Shown here piece by piece: positions 10,061-22,219 of a stretch of DNA of 64,000 bases; positions within the stretch are counted from its first letter, which is position 1; each line of letters opens with the position of its first letter. Origin of the DNA: Uloborus plumipes (taxonomy: Eukaryota; Arthropoda; Arachnida; Araneae; Uloboridae). Under the pieces are notes generated by a model that was not told where the DNA came from, did not search any database, and was given only the letters and a program-made list of their open reading frames with translations. Location: contig JAXGGA010000034.1 in NCBI GenBank assembly GCA_038373865.1, positions 362,637 through 426,636 on the forward strand, given 5' to 3'. The position numbers and the translations under genes were made by a program.

Positions 10061-11870
10061 GATGTACTTTTTGATTTTTTTACCAGCTGAAAACAACTAC
10101 TTAGCTGAAAATCTGCTTTGAAACAGTTTTGCAAAAAAAATTTTGAATTAATCATTTAATATCAGTTACTTCAAAAAATGACCAATCAAAAACTAAATGA
10201 GTCTGAAGAAAATTCTGTACCGTGCAACGCAGTTAAAACAGGACCACATTACATCCATATCTGTTGTATCTCTCGTTCCCTGACCATAGAGGGGTCTATG
10301 GTGGAAAATATAGCTGAAAATTGCTTTTTGGGAGAAAATCATGAAACTTTATGCATTTTTAAAAGGTAAGACTTATCTTAGCCCCCCTTGGTGGACTTGT
10401 ATTTGATTCTTTCAAGAATCAAAAATTGGTTTCACATTTTCTTTTTAAAAAAACTACCCTCTGCATATTCTTTCGGGAGTTTGTGTTACTAAACTGAAAG
10501 ACAACCAAAATAGCATATCGATTGACATCGATTTGACAAATCTCAAAAATTTATTACTAACTGGTGGTATTTTCATTAAATCGTAAGAAAATTATAAAAA
10601 TTATTGAAAAAAAAATTGTCCTATGAAACATATGGTTTTGATCAAAGTCCCCTCCTCCGAACATGTATCAATTACGATGTCATCAAAAGTGAGTACTACT
10701 ACTAACCACATGAATTTTTTTATTGTTGCTTAGTTAATATTCATATAATTTAATGATCACACTGTCCTACAAACTACTCAATTTGCTATTCCGGTCCTAT
10801 GCTCAAATATTGTTAACAACATGAGACCACTTTTCCTAACTAGGACAAAATAAGTCAATATATTCTCTGTCTAGGTGAAACAATGTCCTACAGGAAAACA
10901 CGTGAGTATCACTAGTCTGACAAGGATTGTGATTTTCGTTTTTCTGTTTGGAACATAAATGAAAAAATCTTTTCGGAATTTTAATAACTTTATTTTCTAT
11001 TAATCTAAGTACAAAAATTTGTTTTTACATACATAAAAGAAAATCTTCAAATTCATCTGAAATCTTAAATGTTCTTCACCTAATGTCCCTATCATCTTCA
11101 TGTCCTTCATTTTTGTCACTCTTGATATTCGACTTGAACATGAAAAAGAAATTGCCAAATAATTAATGAATAACAATAGTAATTTTAGGGTACCTTGTAA
11201 GTCAGAAGATATAACTTTGGGGACCATCAAACCAATAATATTCATATTTTCTTTAGTTATTGTCCATAATTTTCTGGCAATATTTCCGGGAGACAATAAT
11301 TCTTGTTTTGTTGGTGTCAAACTGAAAAGATCATATCCAAAGACTTTTTTTACTTCATTTTCAATTTATAACCTTTCCCAAATAATTCTTACCTTCCTTC
11401 ATTGCAATCATTTTTTGTTTTTAATGAGTACACTCAATGTAAATGCTCTTCAATAATTCGCACTAACACATTAGATGTTATCAATGCCCTATATTCACTT
11501 TATAGGAGTTGAATTAAAGCATCAATTTTTTTAACACTGAAAGGTCTCTTTCGTTTACGAAAGAAAGCAATAACATTGTAATGTCTTGCATTTTCTATCA
11601 TGCATAAATGTTACATTAAAAATAGTATGTATCATTATTTTCTTGAGTACTAGACAAGCAATATTTACTGTTCAAAATGGATTACCTGATTTAAAAAAAA
11701 AAATGATTCAACAAGCAATTAAACTTTTTTAGAAGTTATTATATTTTAAATGCCACTGTCTCATGTTCTAAATATAATAAGTTTTATGTGCTTATATTTT
11801 TAAGAATCTAGAGGATTTTCCCCAAAAATATTTACTTTTGACTATGCGAAGCATTTAAGAGGCGAAAATA
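10061..11870. other. AT-rich DNA without a recognisable gene
   Basis: Only short chance frames occur. Between 10610 and 10900 the word GTCCTA recurs (10615, 10762, 10794, inverted near 10840, 10885), which may mark a decayed element of the recurring-motif type. Nothing else is supported. Confidence 0.5.
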
Positions 11871-12012
11871 AAATAGCAATCTTGTAAGGATTGCGTAGAC
11901 AGAACTTTGAAAAATGAAATCTCTCTCTCACTTTTATTTAAAATAGCAATCTTGTAAGGATTGTGCGTAGACAGAACTTTGAAAAATGAAATATCTCTCT
12001 CACTTTTATTTA
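11871..12012. repeat. Two-copy tandem duplication (70 and 72 bp)
   Basis: Both units run from AAATAGCAATCTTGTAAGG to CTCTCACTTTTATTTA and differ by a 2-base insertion and a substitution. They end about 45 bases before the terminus of the 12058-15906 element. Confidence 0.9.
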
Positions 12013-12057
12013 TTATATACATTTGAATATCATAACTCATCTCTTTCGTTGGCTTTA

Positions 12058-12518
12058 TAGCCCGGTCAAAATAGACATTCGAGTTCGGAAAAATTCGCAT
12101 AGAGCTGAAAATTGGTACAGACCTTAAGAACATCATTATAAGTGAAATCTCAAAAGTCCTGATGAATCCCGGTGGAGCTAAAAATTTTATTCAAGGTCAA
12201 AGGTCAAAATTGATTTTTTTTTTTTTAATTGAAAAAAAAATCGTAGGGTGCTAAAAATTGGTACAAACCTTTAAGTACATCACTATAAATGATATATAAA
12301 AAATTTGAATCGATCCCATTTGAACTAAGCATTTTATGGAAGGTCAAAGGTCAAAATAAGCAAAAATAAATAAAAAATAAATTAAAAAACCAAAAAAATT
12401 CGCAGAGAGCTAAAAATTGGCACAGACCTAAAATACATCATTATAAACGAAATATCAAAAATCCGTATTGATCCCACTTAATCTAAACATTTTATGCAAG
12501 GTCAAAGGTCAAAAAATC
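12058..12518. repeat. Left terminal inverted repeat with subterminal tandem units
   Basis: Three diverged units of about 115-165 bases each contain GCTAAAAATTGG(T/C)ACA near the start and AAGGTCAAAGGTCAAAA near the end. The first unit is the strongly conserved terminal repeat. The later ones are less alike, suggesting older expansion. Confidence 0.8.
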
Positions 12519-13208
12519 CTTTTTTTTTTGTTTGCACAAACGTTAAGTGTTATCATAAAAAAGTGCATATAAAATTTGTATGTTATTCAGTATGTTCAAA
12601 AGAAGTATTTATATCAAGTTCAACTCTATCGAGTCCAGATTATGTGAAATTAACAACATTAATATTACATCCCCCCCCCCCCCCCTTAATGGATAAGATG
12701 CCTCTCTAAAGCAAGTGCAAAATATTTTTTTAAGTATACTATACATTATTTCCCTCTTTTTAGAATATATTTTTCATTCAACATAACTTTAAATGCATGC
12801 ACATTATTTATTTAGGATAGAGAATGAGAAAATATTCTTACTTATTTCAGTAAAAGAAACACGTCTTTTAAGATGTTAATATAACTTTTCCTCTCAGTCA
12901 AACATCACCAATTAGTTGACAGTAAGATTTTGGAATCCATGCAGCCATTTAAAGATGATTCTTGCACTCATTTAAAAGTCTCCTATATGCTTCACATGAC
13001 CAAAAAGACATAAATAAGAAAAAAAGACTTTTGTGGTATTTTGAAACCAAAATATCGCTATTTAAAGTAGGAGTCCTATATGAGGTGCAGAATGACGACA
13101 GAATGAATGACACAAATATTATCAAACATATTTCTATTTCTTTTAAACATATGTTTTGATGATACTTCGAACTCTTGATTATCATACAGTTTACTATTTA
13201 TTTTTTTT

Positions 13209-14639
13209 TTAAATGCGTTTTAAATTTCCTTCCAGCTCTTGAATAGTAATATGATCTTCTATTTCTTCTTCCTCTTCTTGATCTTTAACTTCTAAAGATG
13301 GCTCGAATGAAAAAGTGGGATCACTTACATCTTCTTCACCAATATCATCGTCATCAGCATTGATTGCATTTGATTCCACATTGGCGCACGACTGGCCTAG
13401 GCAATTACTGCAAATTTTTGAGCAAAACAATCCGACTCTTCTGCAGCCATAATTATGACTGCATCCCTTCTTGCAATTGCAAAAAATAGTATGGAGAAGT
13501 TTTTCTGGAGCGGGTGTCAGTAGAGTCTGAATTGGCTCCAAAACATTATCTTTCAGGATCCATTCCCAGTTTTCAGGGTCTAGCTCGTTGCCTAGCTATA
13601 TTTGTACTTGGTAGTACACACGATATAAATGTTGATATGCAGCAGCAGATGTTGGAGGAAAACAGGATAATTGAACAGGTTTATTGTTACGTGTATTTTT
13701 CACAAAACAAGAATACCTGTACTTGTCAAGGGAATCGACATTTTTGGAACTCCATACATAGCAAGAATAAAGCGAATTCCATTTGTAAGAATGATATCGG
13801 GAGAACAGCTGATATTTTTGTAAACTTCAGGGCAATGAATTAAATCCTGATTTTTTTCAAATAATTTAAATATTTTCGTTTTGCCTCGCTTGTAAAACGC
13901 TGACGTAGTATCACATCCAGTTACTGCATGTAAAAATAAGATATGATCTTGACACTTTGGATATGAAGTTAAACTTTGTGATGAGTACAGTGTTGCTTCT
14001 TTTCCAGTTGTACTAGGTTTAAAAAGTAAATAATTCTGTCAGTAGGAGCTCTTGCAGTCAGTATTATTAGCAAATCGACATCTTCAGCAACAATAATAGT
14101 GATATTTGTGTTGAAATTTTCTAAAGCTGTTTCAATTATTAGAACATCAGCGTCATTATTGGCTTGCTTCACAGAAATATGAGCAGCTATTAATTTTTCT
14201 GAAAGCATTGAAATAAACAGAGACTTGCAATGTGTGTTGGCAAGAAATTGCTCCTGGTTTGTTGAAGTCATAAATCTGTTAAAAAGAACATCAGAAGATG
14301 GAGATATTTTACTTATCCGACGTCGTTGCTCTGAAACTGATATTCTTAGTATGATCAGAATATCCATCGTACTTCTCAAAAATTGCATCGAATTTTTCAT
14401 CTCGATCCCATACAACGCTATGTAAAAGGTATCCACCATCGAAGTTGTAAGTAGTATCTTCTTTATCGATTTCAACATGTACTCATTGAAAGCAATCATA
14501 AATGGCTGATTTTTTGTGTTTCACGCATTCCAATTGCATTGAAGAGTGATAATGGATAAGGAGCCAATTCATACTTGAAAAATGTTTCAAGCTCATCGTC
14601 CAAATACTTAAAAATACACATTCGTTGAAACAGTAAGAC
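13209..14639 (-). pseudogene. Decayed PIN/XPG-nuclease-like gene with Cys-rich tail
   Basis: Piecing together minus-strand frames gives one continuous protein-like order. First comes LFQRMCIFKYLDDE..YELAPYPLSLF (about 14639-14498), then DGGYLLHSVVWDRDEKF (about 14445-14330). Next is QEQFLAN..NNDADVLIIETALE..AEDVDLLIILTA (about 14270-14015), then HAVTGCDTTSAFYKRGK (about 13925-13870). Last is EPIQTLLTPAPEKLLHTIFC with nine closely spaced Cys (CNCKKGC..CRRVGLFC..CSNC..SC), ending in an acidic tail. At least three frameshifts and one in-frame TAG (near 13600) break it. The paired acidic motifs (DADVLI, EDVDLL) and the GCDTTSA block resemble XPG/asteroid-type PIN nucleases; the Cys cluster resembles a CXC/tesmin-type zinc module. 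These assignments come from motif resemblance, not a search. It sits alone inside the element's inverted repeats. Confidence 0.65.
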
Positions 14640-15039
14640 AGGATTTATTGGTACCTTTTCATCGTGAATTTTTTAGAGCTACTGATGGTTAAAAGAAGGA
14701 GAACTTTATCAACACGTTTCAATTTAATATTGTTGAAGAAAAACGCCTCCACTCACCCCCGAATGTAACTTGACCCTCTCATAGAGGGGGGATGAATCAT
14801 AGGAGGGGATAGGCGTAGCGGTCAAGTTGGGGAAAGTGTTTCTCGAGGTCACTTGAAAACTGCGATGTCTCTTGAATGTTATTTTGTATGGGGAGGTGGA
14901 GGAAGGGGGGAGGGGCATATTTAGATATTTTTTTTTTATACCAAGGGTTGATCCGCCTCTAAATCCATGCTTGTCTGTACATAATTGTATACTTTACAAA
15001 CTTTGCATCCTCCATTTTTAAGACACTTACCATTCAAGA

Positions 15040-15906
15040 GATATTTGTGAAAAATTTATTTTTGAGCTTTAACCTTGAATAAAACGTTTAGCTTCACTGG
15101 GATCCATTGGAAACTTTTGACATTTCGTTTATACAATGATGTCCTTAATTATTTGCATGTTAATTTTATCCTCAAAGTGAAATACGTGGACACTAATAAG
15201 GGGGATATTGGGTGATTTTTTCGAAATTTGAGTCACCGAATTGCAGTTCTAGGCTTTATTTTATCCCTGGGGGGGGGGGGGTGACTCTACGACCCACCCA
15301 CTGAATACCCATTTGTTTGTGCATAATTGTATAATTTTCAAACTTTGTCACCCCTATTTTTATAATAACACTTACCGTTTAAGAGATAATAGGGAAAAAT
15401 CGATTTTGACATTTGACCTTGAATAAAATTTTTAGCTCCACCGCGATCGATGGGGACTTTTGACACTTCACTTATAATGATGTCTTTAGCAACACTTATG
15501 TTAATTGCATTGTCAAAGTACCAAATTCGAGTAAAAATAAGGGGTCTGAAGGGAATTTTTCGAAATTTATCTCCCCAAATGCCGTTTTTAGCTATTAGGG
15601 GGGATTTAGGGGGGAGGACATGACCCCCCTGACCCATATTCGGAGTCCCCACTTGTTTGTACACAATTGTATACTTTTCAAACTTTGTAACCCCTGTTTT
15701 GTCGCTTCCAATTACCTTTTAAGAGATATATATGAAAAATCGATCTTTTGACCTTTGACCTTGAATAAAATTTTTAGCTCCACCGGGATTCATCAGGACT
15801 TTTGAGATTTCACTTATAATGATGTTCTTAAGGTCTGTACCAATTTTCAGCTCTATGCGAATTTTTCCGAACTTTCGCGTTTTTTTCGTCTATTTTGACC
15901 GGGCTA
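15040..15906. repeat. Right terminal inverted repeat with subterminal tandem units
   Basis: Reverse-complement counterpart of 12058-12518. Three units contain TTTGACCTTGAATAAAA, spaced at about 340 bases, so the right arm has longer units than the left. The outermost unit (about 15745-15906) is nearly identical to the left terminus. A 13-base G run lies at 15269-15281. Confidence 0.8.
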
Positions 15907-16369
15907 TTATTTCATGAAACGAATATGGTTCGTACTCTTCTTTATATTTACTCGAACTACTGCATTATTAGGTTTTTTTTTTTTTTTTGCTGCACTAAGA
16001 ATGAACAGATCGTTAGAAATTTACTTTGATTCAAATGTCGAATTATGTATACGTATTAATATGTTGCTCTTGGTTGAAATTTTAAGTTTATAAAACGACT
16101 TTAATTTTCTACGATTTTAATACAACTGAATATTTTCGACTTTTCTTGAAAGTGATCCATGAACAGGGTCGTCGGCAAGGGGGGGTGTGGGGGGGTGCTA
16201 CACCCCCCGACTTTTCTGAAGAAAGGGGCCGCCGATTTTATTTTATTATTAAAATGAAATTTTAGAAAAATATTTCAGGACTTTAAATGAAATATAAAAG
16301 AGAAGTGGAATAATTTAAACATTAAGAATATCAGTAAACCTGAATTTTTAAAAATGTCCTGTATTTTCT

Positions 16370-16413
16370 GCGGCCCCAATTATTACTTATCAAAAATAAA
16401 TAATTGGGGCCGC
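16370..16413. repeat. 15-bp perfect inverted repeat (GCGGCCCCAATTATT)
   Basis: The two arms at 16370-16384 and 16399-16413 are exact complements around a 14-base AT spacer, inside the hAT element. It could fold as a stable hairpin; its role is unknown. Confidence 0.85.
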
Positions 16414-16639
16414 GAAAAATAGTTAAGATTCCTTCACAGCAATATTCGTTGCGAAAAATACGAAATTTTCTCGTTCATGGGGTCATGTAAACGGGAAACT
16501 TTTGGTCGCCCTGCCCAGTTTGGAAAAAAAAGTACTGTATTAATATGTGCGAGAGCTTTAAAAGGTACGCTAACCTCTGTAACTAAAATTAGTTAAATTA
16601 ATAAAACATAAATCAAACTATATATACATAATTCAACAA

Positions 16640-16790
16640 GATCGATGCAATATTTAAAAAAAAAAAGAAAAAAAAAGCTGAGAGCCGCCAAATTTTATAT
16701 TTTAAATAAATTAAAATAAATGATCGATGCAATAATTAAAAGGGAAAAAAGATAATATGCAGGGGCCGCCAAATTTTATATTTTAAATAA
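16640..16790. repeat. Two-copy repeat within the hAT element
   Basis: GATCGATGCAATA begins each copy, and GCCGCCAAATTTTATATTT lies near the end of each, about 105 bases apart. Confidence 0.7.
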
Positions 16791-17633
16791 ATTTAAAGAA
16801 AATTACACAAAATACCATTATCGAAAGATAGTGCAATGTTTAAACTGAAGATAATTAAAAAGAAAATTTATCACTTTTCACTTTGTGTTGGGACCGAACG
16901 AATTTTTTTAATGTAGTAAATTTGAAGAAATAATAATAATAATAATAAAAGTTTATTATACTGAAATTTAAAAAAAAAGGGGGGAAAGAATTAAATTCGG
17001 TTGCCCTCTCTGCGGCATTGAAGAGGCTCTTTCAACCTCCTCAGACCATCAAAATGAAAATCGCATATATTGGTGAATATTGTACACACGGCCACACTGT
17101 ATAAGTTACTGTAATACTCCAGATTTTTTTTTCTAAATCACGTCGCAGTCAAACGACGCAAAACTGCTCATTGACTGTTTTTTTCGGTGGAAAAAGGAAA
17201 CAAACAAATGCACGGGACTAAAATGTAATTGTACAAGCTGTTTTGCAGAAAAAAGGCGCCATTTTGTGTCGAAAATCAACGGGAATTTCTTATAGCCCGC
17301 GGAAAATTGAAGTACCTCAAACGATATATTTTACAGCTATACTTTATACAGTTATATTTTATAATTTATAAAAGTACAGCAGTCTTCTGAATTAAAGGAA
17401 TTAAAGGAAATTACAGCTTTCTTTACTTGTACTTTTATTATGTTTTTTTTTATTTGTAAAAATTAACCTTTATTTCTTTTTTTGCGTCATTTAAATTAAA
17501 GTTTTGACTTATTATTCTATTAACCCTTTAAGCGGTCAATTATTTTACCAGAAATGCTTCTAAAAAAGGCATATTTTTTTATTGCATATAGTTAAGTACC
17601 ATACTTAACAGAATAAGAATATAAAGAATTTTT

Positions 17634-17664
<31 letters not shown>

Positions 17665-17749
17665 CGTTTTCAATGCTTTTACAATATTTTTTATTTTACA
17701 ATTTTGGTCACAAAATCCCGAAATATTTTTGCTTTTTTCAAGTACATTC

Positions 17750-18700
17750 TGCATGCAGTAATGAATGGCAATTTAAGCTGAAGTGGATCTCTGTAGGACC
17801 AACAGTTTAGGACATATTGCATTCCGAAAATTGGCCATTTTTTGCGAAAAGTGAAAAAATTACGCTCTGATCATATTTCGGACTTAATATCGATATGAAT
17901 TACTACTCTACAAGAAACAAAACGGACAGGAAGTTACTGCAAATTTTAATGGCTTTCCTTTAAGCCCCCCAAAAAGTCCGTAGAATCAATATTTCATTTA
18001 AAATCATTAAAAAAATAAAAAAACGGAAATTTTGATTATTTTGAGAAATTAAAGAAATTGTTTCTGACAAGAAGAAAAGAGGACTGGACGATTAAAAAAA
18101 AATGCTTAGAATGGTATAAAAAAGGATAACACTATATTACAACGAAATTTTCATAATTAAGAAAAATCTTACAGGTCAATTTCGACATACGTACAGCATG
18201 TCCTAATGTACTGTATACGACTTACGCAAAACTGAGAAAAAGTTTCGACTCTTTTTAGTTTTTTCTTTATAACTCCTAAACAATGTAACTTTTGATGATA
18301 CACGTGAATACCCGATTTAAAAAACGATAAATTTGAAACATTTTAAGCTCAAGTGGAGCTGTAAGACCAACGATTTAGGAGATATTGCATTTCGATTTTT
18401 TTATGCTTTGACCACATTTCGGAAAAAATACCGACATTAATTTTTACTCCTCAAGAAACAAAATGAACATGAAGTTACAGTAAATTTTATAGGTTTTCAG
18501 TTAAGCTCAAAAAGAAGTCTGTAGGTTAACTTTTTACTTTACAATAGCGAAAGAAACAAATATCTGTTCTAGTGAAAAAATGAAAAAAAAATTTGATTAT
18601 ACAATATACATGTGAATAATCATTTTAAATAACACTAAATTTGAAACATTTCATGCACAAGTGAAGCTCTGTAAGACTAGTTAAGGAGTTGAAAAGGAAA
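17750..18700. repeat. Degenerate tandem repeats of about 300 bp (family 3)
   Basis: The core AAGCT(G/C)AAGTGGA.CT.TGTA.GACCAAC followed by TTTAGGA.ATATTGCAT recurs at about 17775, 18345 and 18650. The same core, with the downstream GATCATATTT..ATATCGA block, recurs at 63110-63900. No gene is present. Confidence 0.6.
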
Positions 18701-19294
18701 CAATGAAAAAATCGGAAAACTTCGCAGTTTTTCGCGAGTTACGCGGCAAGCACAAGTTTTAGAAAACTGCAAACTTAGATTTACACTACCCTAAGGGGAT
18801 GCAAATAACATTCAAAAATCAAAACTACATCGCAATTTTGCGAATTTAGCCCTTTTCTTTGCACATTATGACTGAACTATGCGACTTATATGCAAGGGCA
18901 TTTTTGATCCATAAAATTTAAACAAAGTATTTACGATTAACCAATTAGCTCCAAACTATGAAAGGTGATTTCTTTTATTGTCAGTTCTTAAAAATAAAAA
19001 TAAATAAAAGGGGAATAGTGCACTTTTTCTCTTCAGAAAAAAATAATTTTTATAGCAATAATATCCAGAAATTTTACAAAACTACTATTCAAAATTTTCT
19101 TGCATAATTTTGAAGAATCATTCTCTCACCTTTTCCACTGCTATAATGCATCTCTGTATATGGCGTGGGTTGGAATGGTGAATAATTCAAGGGAGAACCC
19201 CCCCCCCCCCCCATTTGATGAGCCCACAGCCCAGGGCCGCCAAATTCTCAACACCCCCCCAGATATTTCAGCTAGCGACGGCCCTGTCCATGAA

Positions 19295-20522
19295 TACCTT
19301 TCCACTCCAATTTCGGTAGAGATAATGCTGTGGTAAATGTCATGAGACATTTTAAAACTGCTGAGTGATCCTCGTGGATGAATGAGAGTTGGAGCACAGA
19401 CAGAATAATTGAAGGCTTGATTTTTTTAAAACTATGTTGGAAAATCTGAACTGTGAGAAAATGCCTTAAATTACATGTTTCAATCGTTTTTAAATCAGAA
19501 TTCAATGTGAAAAATATGCAAAGACTTAGTGCATAAAAAAAAAGCTAAACACAATTACAAACAAAATTGCGCACCGCACGGGGGGAGGGGGTGAGGTCTA
19601 CAATCGAGAACAATGATGCCATTATTCTCTCCTATGGTTCCGTCTTTCATTCGCAGTGCACGCGTTCGGTTAAGGTTGCCAGTTTTTCACCCTAGTTACA
19701 GGTTCTATCTTGGCTCCTCACAGGGTACCGCTGGTTCCACAAGTGTTCAACCCCTGAAAGGTGCCAATCGTAACCAGAAGTTTTAAAAGTATGTTTTCTT
19801 CGCCTTTGGCCAATGTAATACCTACCTGCTGTATTTCACTCATTGTAAAAATCTTAGAATCAATACAAAAGAAAGTGGGAAATCTAGTTTTCAAACTATC
19901 TGAAACTGAAGTATTGAAATGTACATTTGGGTAATAGGAATTGCCGCTGTTTTTCCAGGGGATTCAGAAAAATAGAAGAATTTTCGTCTTGTTTATTGAT
20001 AAAATAAAGAAAGAGAGCTTTTTTGAGTAATACCATGTTTTTATATATGTTTTCAAACTTAGAGCGTGTTTTTTTTTTCTTTCTTTAATAGACTTTAATA
20101 TTTCGTGAGACACAAGAAAAGAGCGATATATCCGAGAGAGTGATACGACGAGGTGCTAATGTTTTGCGATAAAAGTAACAATATTTTAAAAGCGATAAAA
20201 AGTATTGCATTTGGCTCATATAAACTTATTGAACAGAAATGATGAGTGAAGTAACTAATAAAACAATTCTAAAATAAAAATAGTTAAAAAAAAAAACCAT
20301 TTTTGTAAAAGTTGCCATTTTTATGGATTTTCCCTTGACCAAAAAAGAAGGCATGTAGTTCACAAAACAAAGTTGAAATTGTAAATTTAAAGCATCATAG
20401 AATAATTCCAGCTATACCTCAATTTTTATGGCAAGTTTTTTATTTGTTTCAGCAATTTAAGTACAGTAGAAGACCATTATAAAGTACACCTTGGGACCAG
20501 AGGTTTTGCATTATACAACTCA
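19295..20522. other. No gene; includes a GC-richer patch
   Basis: A patch at about 19565-19790 is richer in GC than its surroundings and contains no motif-bearing frame; it may be a decayed element. The rest is AT-rich. Near 20463-20516 the words ACAGTAGAAGACCATTATAA and TTGGGACCAGAGG resemble a pogo/Tigger terminus, but no partner end was found. Confidence 0.45.
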
Positions 20523-22204
20523 TTCAAAATATTAGAATAATTAAGAAAAAGTAGGAAGAATTAAACGATTATCCATTTATTGGTTTCTCATACTAAGTAA
20601 ATGCAATTAAATTGTACGTAATTGAAATCTGTAGTGTTTAGATAAGAATTTAACATTTACAAAGTTTAAAATAGCAATAAATTAGGCATTACAATGGCTG
20701 TCTGAAATACATCAAAATATTAGAATAAAATCTAGATAGGTTCAAAATATTAGAATATTTTAGTTTATTGAAAAATATTTCAATTGATTCAATAGTATTA
20801 ACTCATGAGTATGAAGTAACAGGTAGTTAGCATCTTGTAGCATCCCCATTAGTTTTATTAACACCTTTGAATCGATCTGGAATACTATATACAAAGTGTT
20901 TAGAAACATTTTGACAAATATCAGCCCAAGCAGCCTTTTTACGAGCTACCAGTTTTACTTGAAGGAGAATTTTCCAGGAGTTATTTTCTTCATTTTATGC
21001 CATAAGTTTCGATGGAATTAATGTCTAGTGAGTTTTGTTTCCAAGGAAGTACTCTGATGTTGCGTAGGCAGTACCAATTCTTTGTTGACACCGAAGTATG
21101 TGATGAAGTTAAATCTTGTTGAAAGATGAAATGATCTTTAATAAATTTTCTGATAATGGAATCACGTAATATTCCAATATTTCTCGATATATCTGAGAGT
21201 TAATCTTTTCATAGACGATGTATAACTTTCGAGGTCTTACCGGGCCGATGCATCCAGAAACCATAGCACTAGTAAATCATCTGACATCAACTGACAAATT
21301 GCCTACCGTATAAGGCATTCTTCATCAAATGTGTCTTGCTGCATTCTCTTAACTCGAATTCCTTGATTAATGTATGAAACACAAAATATACTTCCAACAT
21401 TAAATAATATTTTTTTCAGTCGTCTTTGCTTTGTAAACTTATTGATTTACATCAATTCAATTTTATACGCTTTTGTTTTGCAGATACGAGAGGTTTTGTT
21501 TTTGGTACATGAGATTCAAACTTAAACTTATGAATACACCTTAATGTTGTCAATACATAAGTTTCAATTCTTTGTTCTTTCTATTTTTGATGTAAGATTC
21601 GCACTTTTAAAAGAGATTATCTTAGCTATACGCTGCAGTTTTCCTTGATCTCTTGCAGATATTTTGGGTTTTTGGCCACCATTTCGCTGAAATTATTTTT
21701 ATTTTAAAAACTTCTACTTTTGAATATTGTTCTAATGCTTTATTGCAAACAAGGAAAATAATTCACAATACTACATTGATTTTTACCGTGCTGATACAAA
21801 TCCACCATTCAAAATTTAATAGATTCAGAAATAGCACTCACACGACCCATTTCTAGACGAAAAAAACAAACTAATTTCAAAAATAGTACTAATTTTAAAT
21901 ATTGGCATTTGTATTAAATCAATAACGCCACTAGTTTTGAGTTGGTGATAGTTAAAAGAGAATCATTGTAAAATATTCTAATATTTTGAATCACTTAAAT
22001 AAATATTCTAATATTTTAACTTTCTAAAAAAAATTTTTCTATTAAATTTTTCAAATAGAATATTAATTTTCAGATAGTAAGTAAGTTTAATCTACAATAA
22101 ACTCATAATAAAATTGTCAAATGCTTATTTGCATCAAAAAACAGCAAAAGACCAGAATTTAATTTCAAATTGTACAAAAAATGTCATTATTCTAATATTT
22201 TGAA
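20523..22204 (-). mobile_element. Decayed Tc1-like transposon (DD34E)
   Basis: The ends read TTCAAAATATTAGAATAAT and its near-complement. Further copies of CAAAATATTAGAATA lie just inside (near 20713, 20742 and inverted near 21980, 22010), a subterminal repeat pattern. A broken transposase lies on the minus strand. The right end is followed by TA; the left is preceded by CA, so one side of the target duplication may have mutated. Only 15 bases separate its right end from the next element. Confidence 0.65.
20840..21125 (-). pseudogene. Tc1-like transposase relic (catalytic C-terminal part)
   Basis: A minus-strand frame reads QQDLTSSHTSVSTKNWY (D codon at 21113-21115) through VLPWKQNSLDINSIETYG (E codon at 21008-21010) and stops soon after. 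A second frame continues with KKAAWADICQNVSKHFVYS and PDRFKG to about 20860. I count 34 residues between D and E, the classic Tc1 DD34E spacing. The family carries out cut-and-paste transposition; this copy has stops and frameshifts and is dead. Upstream (to about 21600) further coding similarity is too weak to call. Confidence 0.75.
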
Positions 22205-22219
22205 TATGAGGTGTATATA

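Larger units (their letters stand above)
12058..15906 (-). mobile_element. Long-TIR DNA transposon carrying a decayed PIN/XPG-like gene
   Basis: The termini are TAGCCCGGTCAAAATAGAC and its exact reverse complement. They are flanked by TTA at 12055-12057 and 15907-15909, a 3-bp target duplication. After a short divergent patch, the inverted repeat continues at near identity for about 155 bases on each side. Subterminal tandem units extend further inward. The interior carries one decayed gene on the minus strand (13209-14639). The total length is 3849 bp. A 3-bp duplication is known for PIF/Harbinger, Zator and Academ elements. Because some Academ elements carry an XPG-type nuclease, Academ is one possible home, but I see no DDE transposase to settle it. 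Confidence 0.8.
16164..19286. mobile_element. Non-autonomous hAT-type transposon
   Basis: The 8-bp duplication TCCATGAA lies at 16156-16163 and 19287-19294. The ends are CAGGGTCGTCG and the complement of CAGGGCCGTCG (10 of 11 matching). Both features are diagnostic of hAT elements. G/C-rich tracts lie just inside each end, including a 15-base C run at 19198-19212. No transposase domain remains in the 3.1 kb. The interior is filled with degenerate repeats (see 17750-18700) and GGGGCCGCC words. Confidence 0.85.

Noticed and set aside
10178..10369. 63-residue plus-strand frame
   Set aside because: It contains scattered Cys and no family motif, there is no acceptor or promoter signal, and its length is within chance expectation.
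11871..12012. CRISPR-like or satellite array
   Set aside because: There are only two units with no spacers: a simple tandem duplication.
13514..13843. 109-residue plus-strand frame
   Set aside because: It is antisense to the PIN-like pseudogene at 13209-14639, which has clear motif content on the minus strand.
17521..17545. TTAACCCTTTAAGCGGTC as a second piggyBac-type end
   Set aside because: No complementary terminus with TTAA was seen nearby, so it may be chance or a remnant.
20463..20516. pogo/Tigger-like terminus (ACAGTAGAAGACCATTATAA)
   Set aside because: The resemblance is short, no matching inverted end was found, and the adjacent DNA belongs to another element.
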